Assembly (NCBI GenBank): GCA_022402445.1 | Contig: JAKRSF010000008.1 | Span: forward strand, 62,001 to 126,000 | DNA from: Cyanobacteriota bacterium | GTDB taxonomy: Bacteria; Cyanobacteriota; Cyanobacteriia; CACIAM-69d | Length of the DNA: 64,000 nucleotides | Direction: 5' to 3' | Shown here: positions 1 to 9,044 of the stretch, piece by piece | Numbering within the stretch: position 1 is the first letter of the stretch | How the letters are laid out: the number at the start of each line of letters is the position of its first letter | Program-made: the position numbers and the translations under genes | The notes under the pieces: generated by a model | What the model saw: only the letters and a program-made list of their open reading frames with translations | Database searches by the model: none | Told to the model about the DNA's origin: nothing

Positions 1-363
1 CTGGGCCGCAGTCTCCGCCACCCCAGGCTTGCCCCCAAAAAACACCACCGGCCAATCCCCCCGGCCCGCCGCTCGCTCCAGCAGCCCCTCCGCCAGCTCA
101 ATCCCCGGCATCCGCTTGATCCGCCGCCCCCGCGCCCGGAGATAGAGCACCACCCCCGCCCCATCCGGCACAATCAAATCCGCCCCCAGCAGCGCCGATC
201 GCAACTGGGCATCCCGCTCCGCCGCGATCGCCATCTCCGCATTCAGCGTCGCCACCGTCGCCCCGCGCCCCAGAGCCAAACAATCCAGCAGCCAGCCCAC
301 ATAATCCGCACACAGGTGAACCGGCAAGCCCAACACCGACGCGCGATCAAGGTTCAAACCCAT
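1..363 (-). CDS. WecG/TagA/CpsF-family glycosyltransferase, C-terminus cut by window edge
   Basis: The first 121 residues of a glycosyltransferase that would add a sugar (N-acetylmannosaminuronic acid or similar in characterised relatives) to a lipid-linked precursor during surface polysaccharide synthesis. The start is ATG at 363. Visible family landmarks are a VATLNAEM segment, the LIVPDGAGVV segment and RIKRMPGIELAEGLL, followed by the WPVVFFGGKPGVAE strand that begins the second half. The donor cannot be named. The gene continues past base 1. Identification rests on family motifs seen by eye. Confidence 0.85.
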   Translation of the reverse strand, partial: MGLNLDRASVLGLPVHLCADYVGWLLDCLALGRGATVATLNAEMAIAAERDAQLRSALLGADLIVPDGAGVVLYLRARGRRIKRMPGIELAEGLLERAAGRGDWPVVFFGGKPGVAETAAQ

Positions 364-576
364 GGCCGTGATCTAAACAACACCAACCCAACGAACAACC
401 AAAAAGGGAACGCCGAAAGGCCCCCAACCCCCGCTGCCCCGCAGCGGCACCCCAGCGGCCATTGCACATAATCGCCCGCCCATCGCCATCCCAGGGAAAG
501 AGGGGCAAGGAAGCTAACCCTCCCCGCCCCCACCAGCGGATGAACCGCCCCCTCAGCCCCCGCTCCCATGGGGGAA

Positions 577-858
577 TCAAGCCTCGGGCGCAACCTTATC
601 CTTAAACAACTTGCCCGCCGAAAAAGCCGGCACCCGCGTGGCAGGAATTTGCATCTTGTCGCCCGTTTTCGGGTTGCGACCCTCCCGGGCCTTCCGCTCG
701 CGGCTTTCAAAGGACCCAAACCCCACCAGGGTTACCTTATCGCCAGCGGAAACGGCGTCCACAATGGAATCGAGGGCCGCCGAGAGGACCAAATCCGCCT
801 GTTTTTTGGTCACCTGGGCCTTTTCAGCTACCTTATCGACGAGCTCGCCTTTATTCAT
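577..858 (-). CDS. hup: HU-type histone-like DNA-binding protein
   Basis: A 93-residue nucleoid protein of the HU/IHF family, which binds DNA as a dimer, bends it and compacts the chromosome. The N-terminal MNKGELVDKVAEKA helix, the GFGSFESRERKAREGRNP beta-arm with its basic residues, and the IPATRVPAFSAGKLFKD C-terminus are typical, and the length is standard. A strong ribosome-binding site (GGGAGG, complement of 864-869) lies 5 bases before the ATG at 858, so the start is secure. It is a single gene with its promoter in the gap to its right. Confidence 0.97.
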   Translation of the reverse strand: MNKGELVDKVAEKAQVTKKQADLVLSAALDSIVDAVSAGDKVTLVGFGSFESRERKAREGRNPKTGDKMQIPATRVPAFSAGKLFKDKVAPEA

Positions 859-1199
859 TACGTCCTCCCAGAAAATACGGGAAACTGGTTCGGTTCTTCG
901 CTACCAAACTTGGGGGAGCTGTGGCGCTCAAACCCTGTTGTAGCGAAGCTTTTGCTGCCACATTTTAAGGGGTATTTCCGGAATATAGGCGCTTCTGGGG
1001 GCTAAGAGCGGGGAATCTGTTCCCTTCTATGAAGTTTGGAATCGATTTAGTTGTTTTAATCACCCAAAGTTGTCCATTAGGTTAATAATTGTTGCGTTTC
1101 CTTGAGAGGTCTAGGGGGCCATGATTTGGGGCGGACGATCGCGGAACTGTGTGCGGCGGCGGCGGCGGGGACGGGGTGGGTTTTAGGATGGGGGCGTTG
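859..1199. promoter_or_regulatory. Divergent intergenic region between HU and the pentapeptide gene
   Basis: This 341-base gap must hold the promoters of the HU gene (reading left) and the pentapeptide gene (reading right). The part around 1030-1100 is clearly more A+T-rich than its surroundings and is the likeliest promoter area. I see no convincing small gene or hairpin. Frames here that read through the right half are complementary shadows of the pentapeptide gene. Confidence 0.4.
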
Positions 1200-2099
1200 A
1201 TGATCAGCCGACGGCTGAGGTTGCGAAGGATGGTAGGGCAGCGGGTACGGATGGTGACGGGCCTCGGGGCGATCGCAGCGACCCTGGGGGTGTTGATGCC
1301 GGGGCACAGGGGGATGGCCTTTGGGGGCAGCGGGGTTCCCCAGACCAATCCGCCAATCCAGCAGCAGACCTATCCACAGGGGGACCAAACCGAGCGGCTG
1401 CTGCGCGATCGCGTCTGTCCGGGCTGCAATCTGCGGGGCAGCAGTTTGGTGTATGCGAACCTGATAGGGGCGGACCTGCGGGGGGCGGACCTGCGGGGGG
1501 CGAACCTGAGTCAGGCGACCCTTGCGGAGGCGGACCTGCGGGGGGCGGACCTGCGGGGGGCAACGCTCCACGGGGCGGATTTGCAGGGGGCTTTTCTAGA
1601 TGGGGCCTTGCTTGGGGGCGCGAATTTTCAAGATGCCATTCTCTATGGGGTGACCGTGGTCGGTGCCCAGGTGGATCAGGCCAATCTGCGCGGGGCGGTG
1701 GGGGTGCCGACGGCCTGGGTGAGCGCCCGCGATCGCTTCAACTGGGGCGTTGCGGAGGCGGAGCGGGGCAATTTCGCCGGGGCCGCTGCCCACTATGACG
1801 CGGCGATCGCCCAGGATGGCACCTTCGCCGAAGCCTACCTCAACCGGGCGGTGGCGCGGGCCAATCTGGCGGACTATGAGGGGGCCGCAGCGGACAGCCA
1901 ACGGGCATCAACCCTCTTTGCCCAGCGCAACGATCCCCAGGGGGCGGAGCAGGCGGAGGCGTTTCAAACCCAGCTTGATGCCTACCTAGAGGCGAGTCAG
2001 GAACGCGATCGCCCCCGCCGTGGCGGCAATGGCATCGGTATCACGATCTTGAACTTTGTCCGCAGTCTCGGCGGTTTTCTGATTCCCCGTCTGCTGTAG
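1200..2099 (+). CDS. Secreted pentapeptide-repeat protein with C-terminal TPR
   Basis: About 299 residues. A basic N-terminus followed by a hydrophobic stretch ([14 protein letters not shown]) looks like a signal peptide. A CPGC motif then precedes some 20 tandem A(D/N)LxG pentapeptides, which fold into a right-handed four-sided beta-helix. The last 110 residues carry TPR-like helices ([22 protein letters not shown], then [20 protein letters not shown]). The combination of signal peptide, paired Cys, pentapeptides and TPR is a cyanobacterial type of unknown function. I chose the ATG at 1200; 1149 and 1188 are in-frame alternatives that would add a Gly-rich stretch unlike a leader. The DNA at 1464-1562 repeats a 15-base unit (GCGGACCTGCGGGGG), a likely site of copy-number change. 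Confidence 0.8.
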   Translation: MISRRLRLRRMVGQRVRMVTGLGAIAATLGVLMPGHRGMAFGGSGVPQTNPPIQQQTYPQGDQTERLLRDRVCPGCNLRGSSLVYANLIGADLRGADLRGANLSQATLAEADLRGADLRGATLHGADLQGAFLDGALLGGANFQDAILYGVTVVGAQVDQANLRGAVGVPTAWVSARDRFNWGVAEAERGNFAGAAAHYDAAIAQDGTFAEAYLNRAVARANLADYEGAAADSQRASTLFAQRNDPQGAEQAEAFQTQLDAYLEASQERDRPRRGGNGIGITILNFVRSLGGFLIPRLL

Positions 2100-2285
2100 G
2101 TCCCATCTGTCGGAGTCGGGGACGCGGGCGGGAAACAGATCCCATGATCCCCGATATCTCAGGAACAAGGGAACGGGCTAGGGCATGAAAAAAAACCTAT
2201 CCCTTGGCCCCCCCAACCCCATGGCGGATCCCACGGGGATCCCTAGGCCGATGGATTGGCGGGAGTTCCTGGGGGTCGGGGCGGT

Positions 2286-3365
2286 CTAGTTCGCGATCGC
2301 GGCCCTAAATTCCTGCTCTTGGATCGTGCCCGGTTCGCCCATGGGTTTCGGCTCCGCCCCGTTGTGGGACAGGACGATGCCCCCCGCATTGCCCGATCGC
2401 ACCACCAGGGACTCCTTCGCGCTCCAGCCCTGTTCCATACCGGCCTTGAGCACCCCTTCAAATTCCACCTTGCCATCCACCACCACCCGCACCCAGGACT
2501 GATCCCGGGCCACCATTTCCACGCGGATGCCCTGGGGATCAAAGGCCGCCCGGGTGGGGAAGGTCAGCAGGGGGGTCACGGCCCGGGCCACGGCCACGCT
2601 GCCAGCGGGGCGAGCGGCGGCATTGTTGCTATTGCTATTGCTGTTGGCGGTCGGGGCGGGGCTTGCAGGGGCGGGGCTGGCCGCCACTGCCGGGGTTGGG
2701 GACGCGGCGGGCGAACTGGCGGCGGTGGGACTAGCGCTAGGACTGGGGGATGCTTCCGGCGAAGGCGTTGGGGTTGGGGAAGCTTCTGGGGATGGCTCGG
2801 GTGATGCTTCCGGCGTGGGGCTCGGGGACGGGGTGGGCGTCGCGATCGCGGCGGGGCTCGGGGAAACCGTCGGCGCTGGCGTTGGGGGCGTCGGAGATTC
2901 CGGCGGCGTCGGCACTGCGGCCGTGGGCACCGGCGATCGCGCCGCAGGCCCCCAGGAATTGGAGCGCTGGATCAGCACCGACAGGCCCACCACCGACAGC
3001 ACCAGCAGCACGATATACAAGCCATAGAGATGCAACGGCCGCACCCGAGGGGCCGGCACGATCGCCCCCCAGGACGCCCGGGACGGCCCCACATTTTCGA
3101 GGGGATAGGCCATCGACAGTTCCGTACCGTCCAGTTCCAGGGCATCCGCATATTGGCGAATGAACCCCCGCACATAGACCGGCTCCGGCAAAATCGCCAC
3201 ATTCGCCGTTTCTAGGGCCTGGAGCAGCCGCCGCTGAATCTTGGTGCGCGCACAGACCGCATCAAGGGAAAGCCCGAGGGCTTCTCGTCGCTGGCGTAGG
3301 CGATCGCCGATCTCGGCCAATCGCTCGGCCCGCAGGCCCTCGTGCTGGAGCGTACCGTCACTCAT
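2286..3365 (-). CDS. RodZ-like helix-turn-helix membrane protein
   Basis: 359 residues. RodZ proteins link the cytoplasmic MreB cytoskeleton to the cell-wall machinery. Residues about 15-85 form the Cro-like helix-turn-helix (LRQRREALGLSLDAVCARTK, then YVRGFIRQYADALELD). One membrane helix lies near residues 112-130 (LYGLYIVLLVLSVVGLSVLI). A Pro/Ser/Thr/Ala-rich linker of roughly 120 residues follows, then a C-terminal beta domain of the DUF4115 type (MVARDQSWVRVVVDGKVEFEGVLKAG). Its start overlaps the end of the pseudouridine synthase gene by 8 bases, so the two are probably translated together. No mreB lies nearby, so the cell-shape role is inferred from the family. Confidence 0.85.
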   Translation of the reverse strand: MSDGTLQHEGLRAERLAEIGDRLRQRREALGLSLDAVCARTKIQRRLLQALETANVAILPEPVYVRGFIRQYADALELDGTELSMAYPLENVGPSRASWGAIVPAPRVRPLHLYGLYIVLLVLSVVGLSVLIQRSNSWGPAARSPVPTAAVPTPPESPTPPTPAPTVSPSPAAIATPTPSPSPTPEASPEPSPEASPTPTPSPEASPSPSASPTAASSPAASPTPAVAASPAPASPAPTANSNSNSNNAAARPAGSVAVARAVTPLLTFPTRAAFDPQGIRVEMVARDQSWVRVVVDGKVEFEGVLKAGMEQGWSAKESLVVRSGNAGGIVLSHNGAEPKPMGEPGTIQEQEFRAAIAN

Positions 3366-4200
3366 GCTGGGGGTGGGGGTTGAAATGCTTTGACGATATT
3401 AAGCCGATTTGCCGGTGAAGGGAACTAACCTCCTGGTGGGTCAAGGGGCGATACTGGCCCCGCTGGAGGGCTCCGTGGCGGCCCCTTCGCCGTAGATCGA
3501 TCGAGCCGATCGCGGTGCGGTGGAGTTTGAGGACCGGGTGGCCGAGCAGTTCCCCAATGCGGCGAATTTGGCGATTGCGCCCCTCCCGCAGGACGATTTC
3601 TAGCTCCACGCGATCGCGCTCAATCCGGCACAGGGTCACCGGAGCGGGGGCCACGGGTCGCCCTTCAACCACCAGGCCGCCCGCCCGCCAGCGATCGAGG
3701 GTGTCCTCATCGGGCAGACCTTCGACCCAGACGCGGTAGGTTTTGGGCAGATGGTGGCGCGGATGGGTCAGTTGATAGGTCAGATCCCCGTCATTGGTCA
3801 GAATCAATGCGCCGCTGGAGTTGCGATCGAGCCGCCCCACCGGATGCAGGCCGGTGCCGATCGCCAAGTCCTCCGGCAGCAGATCGAGCACCGTTCGGCG
3901 GCCGCGATCGTCCTGGCAGGAGCACAGCACGTCCGTGGGCTTGTGCATCAGCAGGTATAGGTGCGATCGCCGGCCCTCGGTTGCCGCCGTCCGGGGGGCC
4001 GCCACGGGGTTGCCATCGAGGGTGATGCGCGCCTTGGCGGGATCCACGCGATCGCCCAGGGTGGCCACCTTTCCATTAACCAGGACACGGCCCGCCGTGA
4101 TCAACGTTTCCGCCTTGCGACGGGAGGCGATGCCCGCTTGGGCCAAAACTTTTTGCAGACGAACTTCCACAGGGCAGGGGGACAGGGGGGTAGGGGCCAA
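3358..4200 (-). CDS. rluB: RsuA/RluB-type rRNA pseudouridine synthase
   Basis: 280 residues. Enzymes of this family isomerise a uridine in ribosomal RNA to pseudouridine (position 2605 of 23S RNA for E. coli RluB). An N-terminal S4 RNA-binding domain covers residues about 11-60 (RLQKVLAQAGIASRRKAETL). The catalytic core contains HPVGRLDRNSSG with the active-site Asp, and the REGRNRQIRRIGELLGHPV motif near the C-terminus. It is the first gene of a pair with the RodZ-like gene. The subfamily (RluB, RluE or RsuA) cannot be fixed by eye; RluB is the most common annotation in cyanobacteria. Confidence 0.88.
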   Translation of the reverse strand: MAPTPLSPCPVEVRLQKVLAQAGIASRRKAETLITAGRVLVNGKVATLGDRVDPAKARITLDGNPVAAPRTAATEGRRSHLYLLMHKPTDVLCSCQDDRGRRTVLDLLPEDLAIGTGLHPVGRLDRNSSGALILTNDGDLTYQLTHPRHHLPKTYRVWVEGLPDEDTLDRWRAGGLVVEGRPVAPAPVTLCRIERDRVELEIVLREGRNRQIRRIGELLGHPVLKLHRTAIGSIDLRRRGRHGALQRGQYRPLTHQEVSSLHRQIGLISSKHFNPHPQHE

Positions 4201-4711
4201 CGATTAAACCAAGGGGCAATGCAAGGGGTCAATAAAAAAAGGTTAATCAAAAATTCAGGACCCCATCGGGCGGCATCGCAGCCCCAGCAACGGGCCACGG
4301 GAACCGGGGATCAGGGTAATGGGGCATATCATCCCGCTCCAAAAACCAAGGGCTGATCCGGGCCAAGCCACCCACAACCTAAGCGGGACCTGAAGCGAAC
4401 CGGGGGCGCGATGGGAGGTACGGTCGCGATCGCGCCGCCGAGGCCCTGGGGCGGCCCCTGGGGGATATTTATCCTAATCCTTGAGTATTCCATGCGATCG
4501 CCCGATGCGGCGCAGTTGCGCGATCGCCAATTCCCTCACCCCGCGCCCCATGGGGAAGGCTTCCACCCGGAGATTCTGCCAAAAACCCCTAGCGATTTCT
4601 GTAAGATAGTTGCGGTCCCCGCGTGCCACCCGCCACGGTTTCGGCCCGTGCCCCACCCCTGCCGTCTGCCCGGTCAAATCCGCCCCCCGCTTCCCTTGAT
4701 CGGAGCTGCCC
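4201..4711. other. Intergenic region upstream of rluB and of the cyclase gene
   Basis: This 511-base gap between two divergent genes has no convincing reading frame. An A-rich run just outside the rluB start (about 4228-4256) suits a promoter for the rluB-rodZ pair. The right part must hold the promoter of the cyclase operon; its 5' portion is G+C-rich and shows HIP1-type sites but no operator I can name. Confidence 0.35.
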
Positions 4712-6787
4712 ATGGATCCATTGATGCAAAAATTCCTCACCGCCCGCCGCGTGGAATACGTGCGGGTGGATGGGGCCGCGATCATTCGGGGGCTATCGGA
4801 TCAGGCCGCTCGCTTTGCGGAATCGCCCAGTTACGTGGCCCTGGGGGAAGATGTGCGCCTCGGCTTCCCGGAACTCTATGGCCTTGAAGATCTCCTGAAG
4901 GAGGCGATCGCCACCCAAAGCGCCACCTACCCCCTCCAGGGCATTGGCCGCTACGACGAAAACGGCCACCCGCGCCTCTATTTCGATCTACAAATCATTG
5001 GCGATCGCCCCAAACCCCACGACCGCCTCGACCACGATGCCCAAGCCCCCAAGGACGACGACGGCAACGGCGATCGCAACCCCGACCGGGATCCCACCAG
5101 CGATCTTGCCCCTGATCCCGACGGCATCGCCATCCTGTTTCTGGAGGACGTGACCGAACAGTGCCAAGCCCAGCAGCACCTGGTCCAGAGCGCCAACGAA
5201 ATGGGCCTGCTGCTGTCGCGGCTCGAAACCTCCGAAAAATACATCACCAACATCGTCAGCACCATGGCCGACGGCCTCATCGTCGTCGATAGCCACGGCA
5301 CCATCACCACCGTCAACGCCGCCGCCTGCACCCTCCTGGGCTATGACAGCGATCGCGACCTGTTGGGCAAAGCCCTGCAAACCATCCTGGTGGACGTGAA
5401 CCTCGCCCCCGCCGTCCTGCAACTGCTGCAAGATCGCCAGGACGAAGGCAGCCGCGACGTGGAAATCGTCTGCCGCACCCGCAGCGGGGGCAAAATCGTC
5501 GCCGCCTTCTCCTGCGCCACCATCCGCCCCGAGGGAGCCCCCGATGACCAGGTGGAATACATCTATGTGTTTCGGGATGCCACCCAGCGCCGCCTCGCCC
5601 GCGCCCGCATGGAGGTGGAGTACAACATCGCCCGCATCCTCTCGACCCACGACGATTTCGACGCGGCGGTCCCGCGCATTCTACAAACCATTGCCTACGG
5701 CTTGGATTGGCAGTTGGCCCAGCTTTGGGTACCGGCCCCCGACGGGTCGGATCAGTTGGTGTGGCAACATGCCTGGTTTGCGCCCCGCCATCGGGCGGCG
5801 GCCTGGGCGACCCAGATGCCTCGCCCCAGGGCCGATCGCGCGGTGGATCTACCGGGCCATATCTGGACCATGGGTCAGCCCTGCAACCTGGAACAACTCG
5901 GGGACCGTTCGGGGGATGAGATCGCGGCGGCCGCCCAGCGCCATGATCTCCACAGCGCCTTTGGTTTCCCGATTTTGTACGGCGAAGAACGGCTGGCGAT
6001 CGCCCTGTTCTACGGCCAAGATCCCCGCCCCGACGATGACGACCTGTGGCGCACCGCCGCCGCGATCGGCAACCAGCTCGGGCAATTTATCAAACGGCGC
6101 GAAGCGGAAGCCGCCCTCAAGGAAAGCCAACGGCAAACGGAACAACTGCTCCTGAGCATCCTGCCCGTTTCCATCGCCGATCGCCTCAAACAGGCCGAGG
6201 TCCACATTGGCCCCTTTGCCAGTACGATCGCCGAAAGCTTCGCAGAAGTCACCGTCATGTTTGCCGACCTGGTGGGCTTCACGGAAATCGCCGCCCGCCT
6301 GTCCCCCATCGCCCTAGTGGAGGCCCTGAACCAAATTTTTTCCAGCTTTGATCGCCTGAGCGAACGCTACGGCCTCGAAAAGATCAAAACCATCGGCGAT
6401 GCCTACATGGTCGTCGGTGGCCTACCCGAGCGGCGCAGCGACCACGCCGAAGCGATCGCCGCCATGGCCCTCGATATGCAAACCGCGATCGCCCAGTTCA
6501 ACGCCCAGCGCCAGTTGGAATTTAACATTCGCGTCGGCATCCACACCGGCCCCGTCGTCGCCGGGGTCATCGGCCTGAAGAAATTCGCCTACGATCTTTG
6601 GGGGGATACGGTCAACGTCGCCAGCCGCATGGAATCCCATGGCATGGTGGGCCGCATCCAGGTCAGTGATGCCACCTACCAACGGCTCCGGGGGGGAGAG
6701 TACCGATTCGAGCGGCGCGGCGAAATCGCAGTCAAAGGTAAAGGCACCATGACAACCTATTTCCTCGTCGGTCGGAGGGAGACGTGA
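4712..6787 (+). CDS. Class III adenylate cyclase with PAS and GAF sensor domains
   Basis: 691 residues, predicted to make cyclic AMP from ATP. The N-terminal 165 residues contain a PAS-like segment interrupted by a very acidic linker (about 100-140). A PAS domain covers about 175-295 and a GAF domain about 305-465. The catalytic domain covers about 490-690. FADLVGFTEI and the GDAYM motif supply the metal-binding Asp residues. K559 (in KIKTIGDAYM) and D628 (in YDLWGDTVN) occupy the base-selecting positions, where guanylate cyclases have Glu and Cys, so adenylate cyclase is favoured. There is no transmembrane helix, so it is cytosolic. The next gene starts inside its stop codon region (4-base overlap). 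Confidence 0.9.
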   Translation: MDPLMQKFLTARRVEYVRVDGAAIIRGLSDQAARFAESPSYVALGEDVRLGFPELYGLEDLLKEAIATQSATYPLQGIGRYDENGHPRLYFDLQIIGDRPKPHDRLDHDAQAPKDDDGNGDRNPDRDPTSDLAPDPDGIAILFLEDVTEQCQAQQHLVQSANEMGLLLSRLETSEKYITNIVSTMADGLIVVDSHGTITTVNAAACTLLGYDSDRDLLGKALQTILVDVNLAPAVLQLLQDRQDEGSRDVEIVCRTRSGGKIVAAFSCATIRPEGAPDDQVEYIYVFRDATQRRLARARMEVEYNIARILSTHDDFDAAVPRILQTIAYGLDWQLAQLWVPAPDGSDQLVWQHAWFAPRHRAAAWATQMPRPRADRAVDLPGHIWTMGQPCNLEQLGDRSGDEIAAAAQRHDLHSAFGFPILYGEERLAIALFYGQDPRPDDDDLWRTAAAIGNQLGQFIKRREAEAALKESQRQTEQLLLSILPVSIADRLKQAEVHIGPFASTIAESFAEVTVMFADLVGFTEIAARLSPIALVEALNQIFSSFDRLSERYGLEKIKTIGDAYMVVGGLPERRSDHAEAIAAMALDMQTAIAQFNAQRQLEFNIRVGIHTGPVVAGVIGLKKFAYDLWGDTVNVASRMESHGMVGRIQVSDATYQRLRGGEYRFERRGEIAVKGKGTMTTYFLVGRRET

Positions 6788-8166
6788 AGGTGGAACTCGG
6801 ATTTGATCGGGCACAAATCCTAGGGCGACCCCTCCCGAGGGCTTCGCGCCGCTGTCCCCTGGGGGAAATTGCGCGCCACCTGCGGCAGCCCGTGGGCGAG
6901 GGGCTAGGGGGCTGTGTGTTGATCCAAGATCGCAGTGATGGCGGTCGGCCCGTGGGGCTGGTGACGGCGACGGATGTGCTGGCGGTGGTGGGGGATCTGG
7001 GCTGGGAAAATCAGCCGGTGGACTCGCTGCCCCTGACGCCGCCGGAGACGATCGCCCTGGAGGAGCTTGATGATCCGAGTACATTGCTGCTGATCATGGC
7101 CGATCGCCAGGTGGAGCGGCTGTTGGTGGTGGATCCCCAGGGGCAGCCGGTGGCGATCGTCACCCTGGCGGATGCGGCCTTTGCCCTGGCGGCGGGGCTG
7201 GTGCCGATTCTCAATCAGCAGCGCCTGAGCCATATCCAACTGCGGACCTCGGCGGAAACCATGCGCTCTACCCTTGAGGCGTTGCCGGATGTGGTGCTGA
7301 TCCTCGATGCCCGGGGCGATCGCCTGGATCTGGTGCCCACCCGTCCGGCCCTGGGGGAAGATGGCCGCGAGGCGGAGGTGGTGAGCCAAACGATCGCCAG
7401 TTTTGTAGCCGATGGGGCCACCAGTCCGTGGCTGACGCCGGTGCGCGAGGCCCTGGCCCTGGGGCGGCCGGTGCAGTTTGAATATGCCCTGGAGGTGGAG
7501 GGGGAACTGCTGGCCTTTGTGGCGAATATTGCGCCGATGACCGATGACACGGCGGTGTGGGTGGCGCGGGATGTGACGGCCATTAAGGCATCGGAGCAGG
7601 CGACCCAATCGGCCAAGGCGGATCTGGAAAATTGGGTGCTGGCCCTCGAACAGCGGGAGGGGGAGCGATCGCAGCTCTTGGCCATTAGCGCCCTGCTGCG
7701 GAATTTGGCATCGGTGGCGGAATTTGAGGCCCTGGTGCCTGCGATGCTGGAGCCGATCCTGGGCCATGGAGCCCTGTGGATTGGTCCGTTGGTGGAGTTG
7801 GGGGGGCGATCGCTCCATCTCACCTGGGGGGAGGGGGACAGCACCTGGGGGCCGGAGGATTGCTGGATTTTGACGGGGGCCAGAGCGGGGCGATCGCCGG
7901 AGGGCGGCATCCCCCCTGAAGGGGACGGGGCGGCTCCGGCCTGCTGCTCGGGCGATCGAGACACCACCGCCCCCCGGCGATCGCACTGCATTCCCCTGTG
8001 CGATCGCGGGCAAGTCGTCGGCGTCCTGCGCATCGAAGGGACCAACGACGGCAAGGCCCACCTCTGGCCCAGTGAATCCTTCCTAGAACTGCTGGGGGAG
8101 CGGCTGCTGCTGACCTTCACGCTGCTGTACCTGATCGAGGAACGCTCCGGCCCGCGATCGCCCTAG
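6784..8166 (+). CDS. CBS-pair / PAS / GAF signalling protein
   Basis: 460 residues with a GTG start that overlaps the cyclase stop by 4 bases, so it is almost certainly translationally coupled. Residues about 10-150 look like a CBS pair (GRPVGLVTATDVLAVV and VERLLVVDPQGQPVAIVTL), a module that commonly binds adenosine nucleotides. A PAS-like domain (EALPDVVLILDARGDRLDLV) and a GAF-like domain at about 295-455 follow, joined by a short coiled segment. No output domain such as a kinase, cyclase or GGDEF is visible, so it is probably an accessory sensor or an adaptor for the cyclase. Such N-terminal arrays normally precede a histidine kinase in cyanobacteria; here the protein ends after GAF. Confidence 0.7.
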   Translation: MKVELGFDRAQILGRPLPRASRRCPLGEIARHLRQPVGEGLGGCVLIQDRSDGGRPVGLVTATDVLAVVGDLGWENQPVDSLPLTPPETIALEELDDPSTLLLIMADRQVERLLVVDPQGQPVAIVTLADAAFALAAGLVPILNQQRLSHIQLRTSAETMRSTLEALPDVVLILDARGDRLDLVPTRPALGEDGREAEVVSQTIASFVADGATSPWLTPVREALALGRPVQFEYALEVEGELLAFVANIAPMTDDTAVWVARDVTAIKASEQATQSAKADLENWVLALEQREGERSQLLAISALLRNLASVAEFEALVPAMLEPILGHGALWIGPLVELGGRSLHLTWGEGDSTWGPEDCWILTGARAGRSPEGGIPPEGDGAAPACCSGDRDTTAPRRSHCIPLCDRGQVVGVLRIEGTNDGKAHLWPSESFLELLGERLLLTFTLLYLIEERSGPRSP

Positions 8167-8364
8167 CCCCAGAGGCAGCCGTGGCGCGCATCCGCACCGG
8201 TTCCCAAGACCCACCACGGCCCATCGGCGGCCCAGGGAACCAAGATGCTAGGATGCTCCCACCATCGCTTGCCGGTGGCCCCTGGGAACCCCGAACGGTG
8301 GGCTAGCGTGACCGCGATCGCCCCAATGCGTTGATTATTGGATTATTGAGGGAAGTGCCGCACC

Positions 8365-8961
8365 ATGTATTCCAAAGACCTGCGCGATCGGCTCGGTAGC
8401 GTTGATCGGGTCCGTGAAATCCTCTTTGGCCCCCAACTGCGGACCTATGAACGGCAGTTTGAACAACTGGAAGGGGAACTGAAGCTCCTGCAACAGGACT
8501 TCCAACAGGAGCTGGTGGACCTGGAAACGGCCTTTGAAAAGGAACTCGAAAGCGCCCTGACCCACCTGGACGGCCAGGTGCAAAGCACCCAGGGGCAAGT
8601 GCGCACGTCCCTAGAAGAACTGCGCACCGCCGCCGATCGCGCCAGTCTCCAGCTCCAGGAGGTGCTTGCCAAGGTGGACGAAACCCTAGAGCAGCGCACC
8701 CAGGAGCTCGATCGCAACCTGCTGGAACTGCGGGCCGGTCTCCAGGGCAGCGTGCGGGATCTGCGCCAGGAGCTTTTTGATGCCCTAGAGCAGCATTTCA
8801 ATACCCTCGCCAGTTTCAAGATGAACCGCAAGGACATGGCGGAATTGCTGTTCCAGGTGTCCATGCAGGCGCGGGGCGAAGATTTGGTGCCGAAACTCGG
8901 GGCCGTGGGCCAGGAGGAGGACGGCAAGGCGGAGGAATTGGCGAAATTGCTGAATTTCTAG
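8365..8961 (+). CDS. Coiled-coil protein of unknown function, partner of OmpA/GTPase genes
   Basis: 198 residues, strongly charged and helical, with heptad-like Leu/Gln/Glu patterns from about residue 20 to 150 (for example QLEGELKLLQQDFQQELVDL). The C-terminal part (FKMNRKDMAELLFQVSMQ) is less coiled and looks like a conserved tail. There is no signal peptide or membrane helix, so it is cytosolic. It lies 83 bases upstream of the OmpA-domain gene on the same strand and the two are followed by a Ras-like GTPase. I do not recognise a named family. A scaffold or tether role is inference from shape and neighbours. Confidence 0.75.
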   Translation: MYSKDLRDRLGSVDRVREILFGPQLRTYERQFEQLEGELKLLQQDFQQELVDLETAFEKELESALTHLDGQVQSTQGQVRTSLEELRTAADRASLQLQEVLAKVDETLEQRTQELDRNLLELRAGLQGSVRDLRQELFDALEQHFNTLASFKMNRKDMAELLFQVSMQARGEDLVPKLGAVGQEEDGKAEELAKLLNF

Positions 8962-9044
8962 GAATGGCTGGGTATTTCTAGAAACAGTTGGGGGTGCATG
9001 GGTTCTGGGCAGGGCATCAATGCCTAGGTCAAGGGGGCGGCGCG

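Noticed and set aside
1077-1571. Long minus-strand frames opposite the pentapeptide gene
   Set aside because: They are the complement of the repetitive pentapeptide coding DNA and translate to Pro/Arg repeats.
2256-3027. Gly/Ala-rich plus-strand frames opposite the RodZ-like gene
   Set aside because: Complement of the Pro/Ser/Thr linker codons; no start signal.
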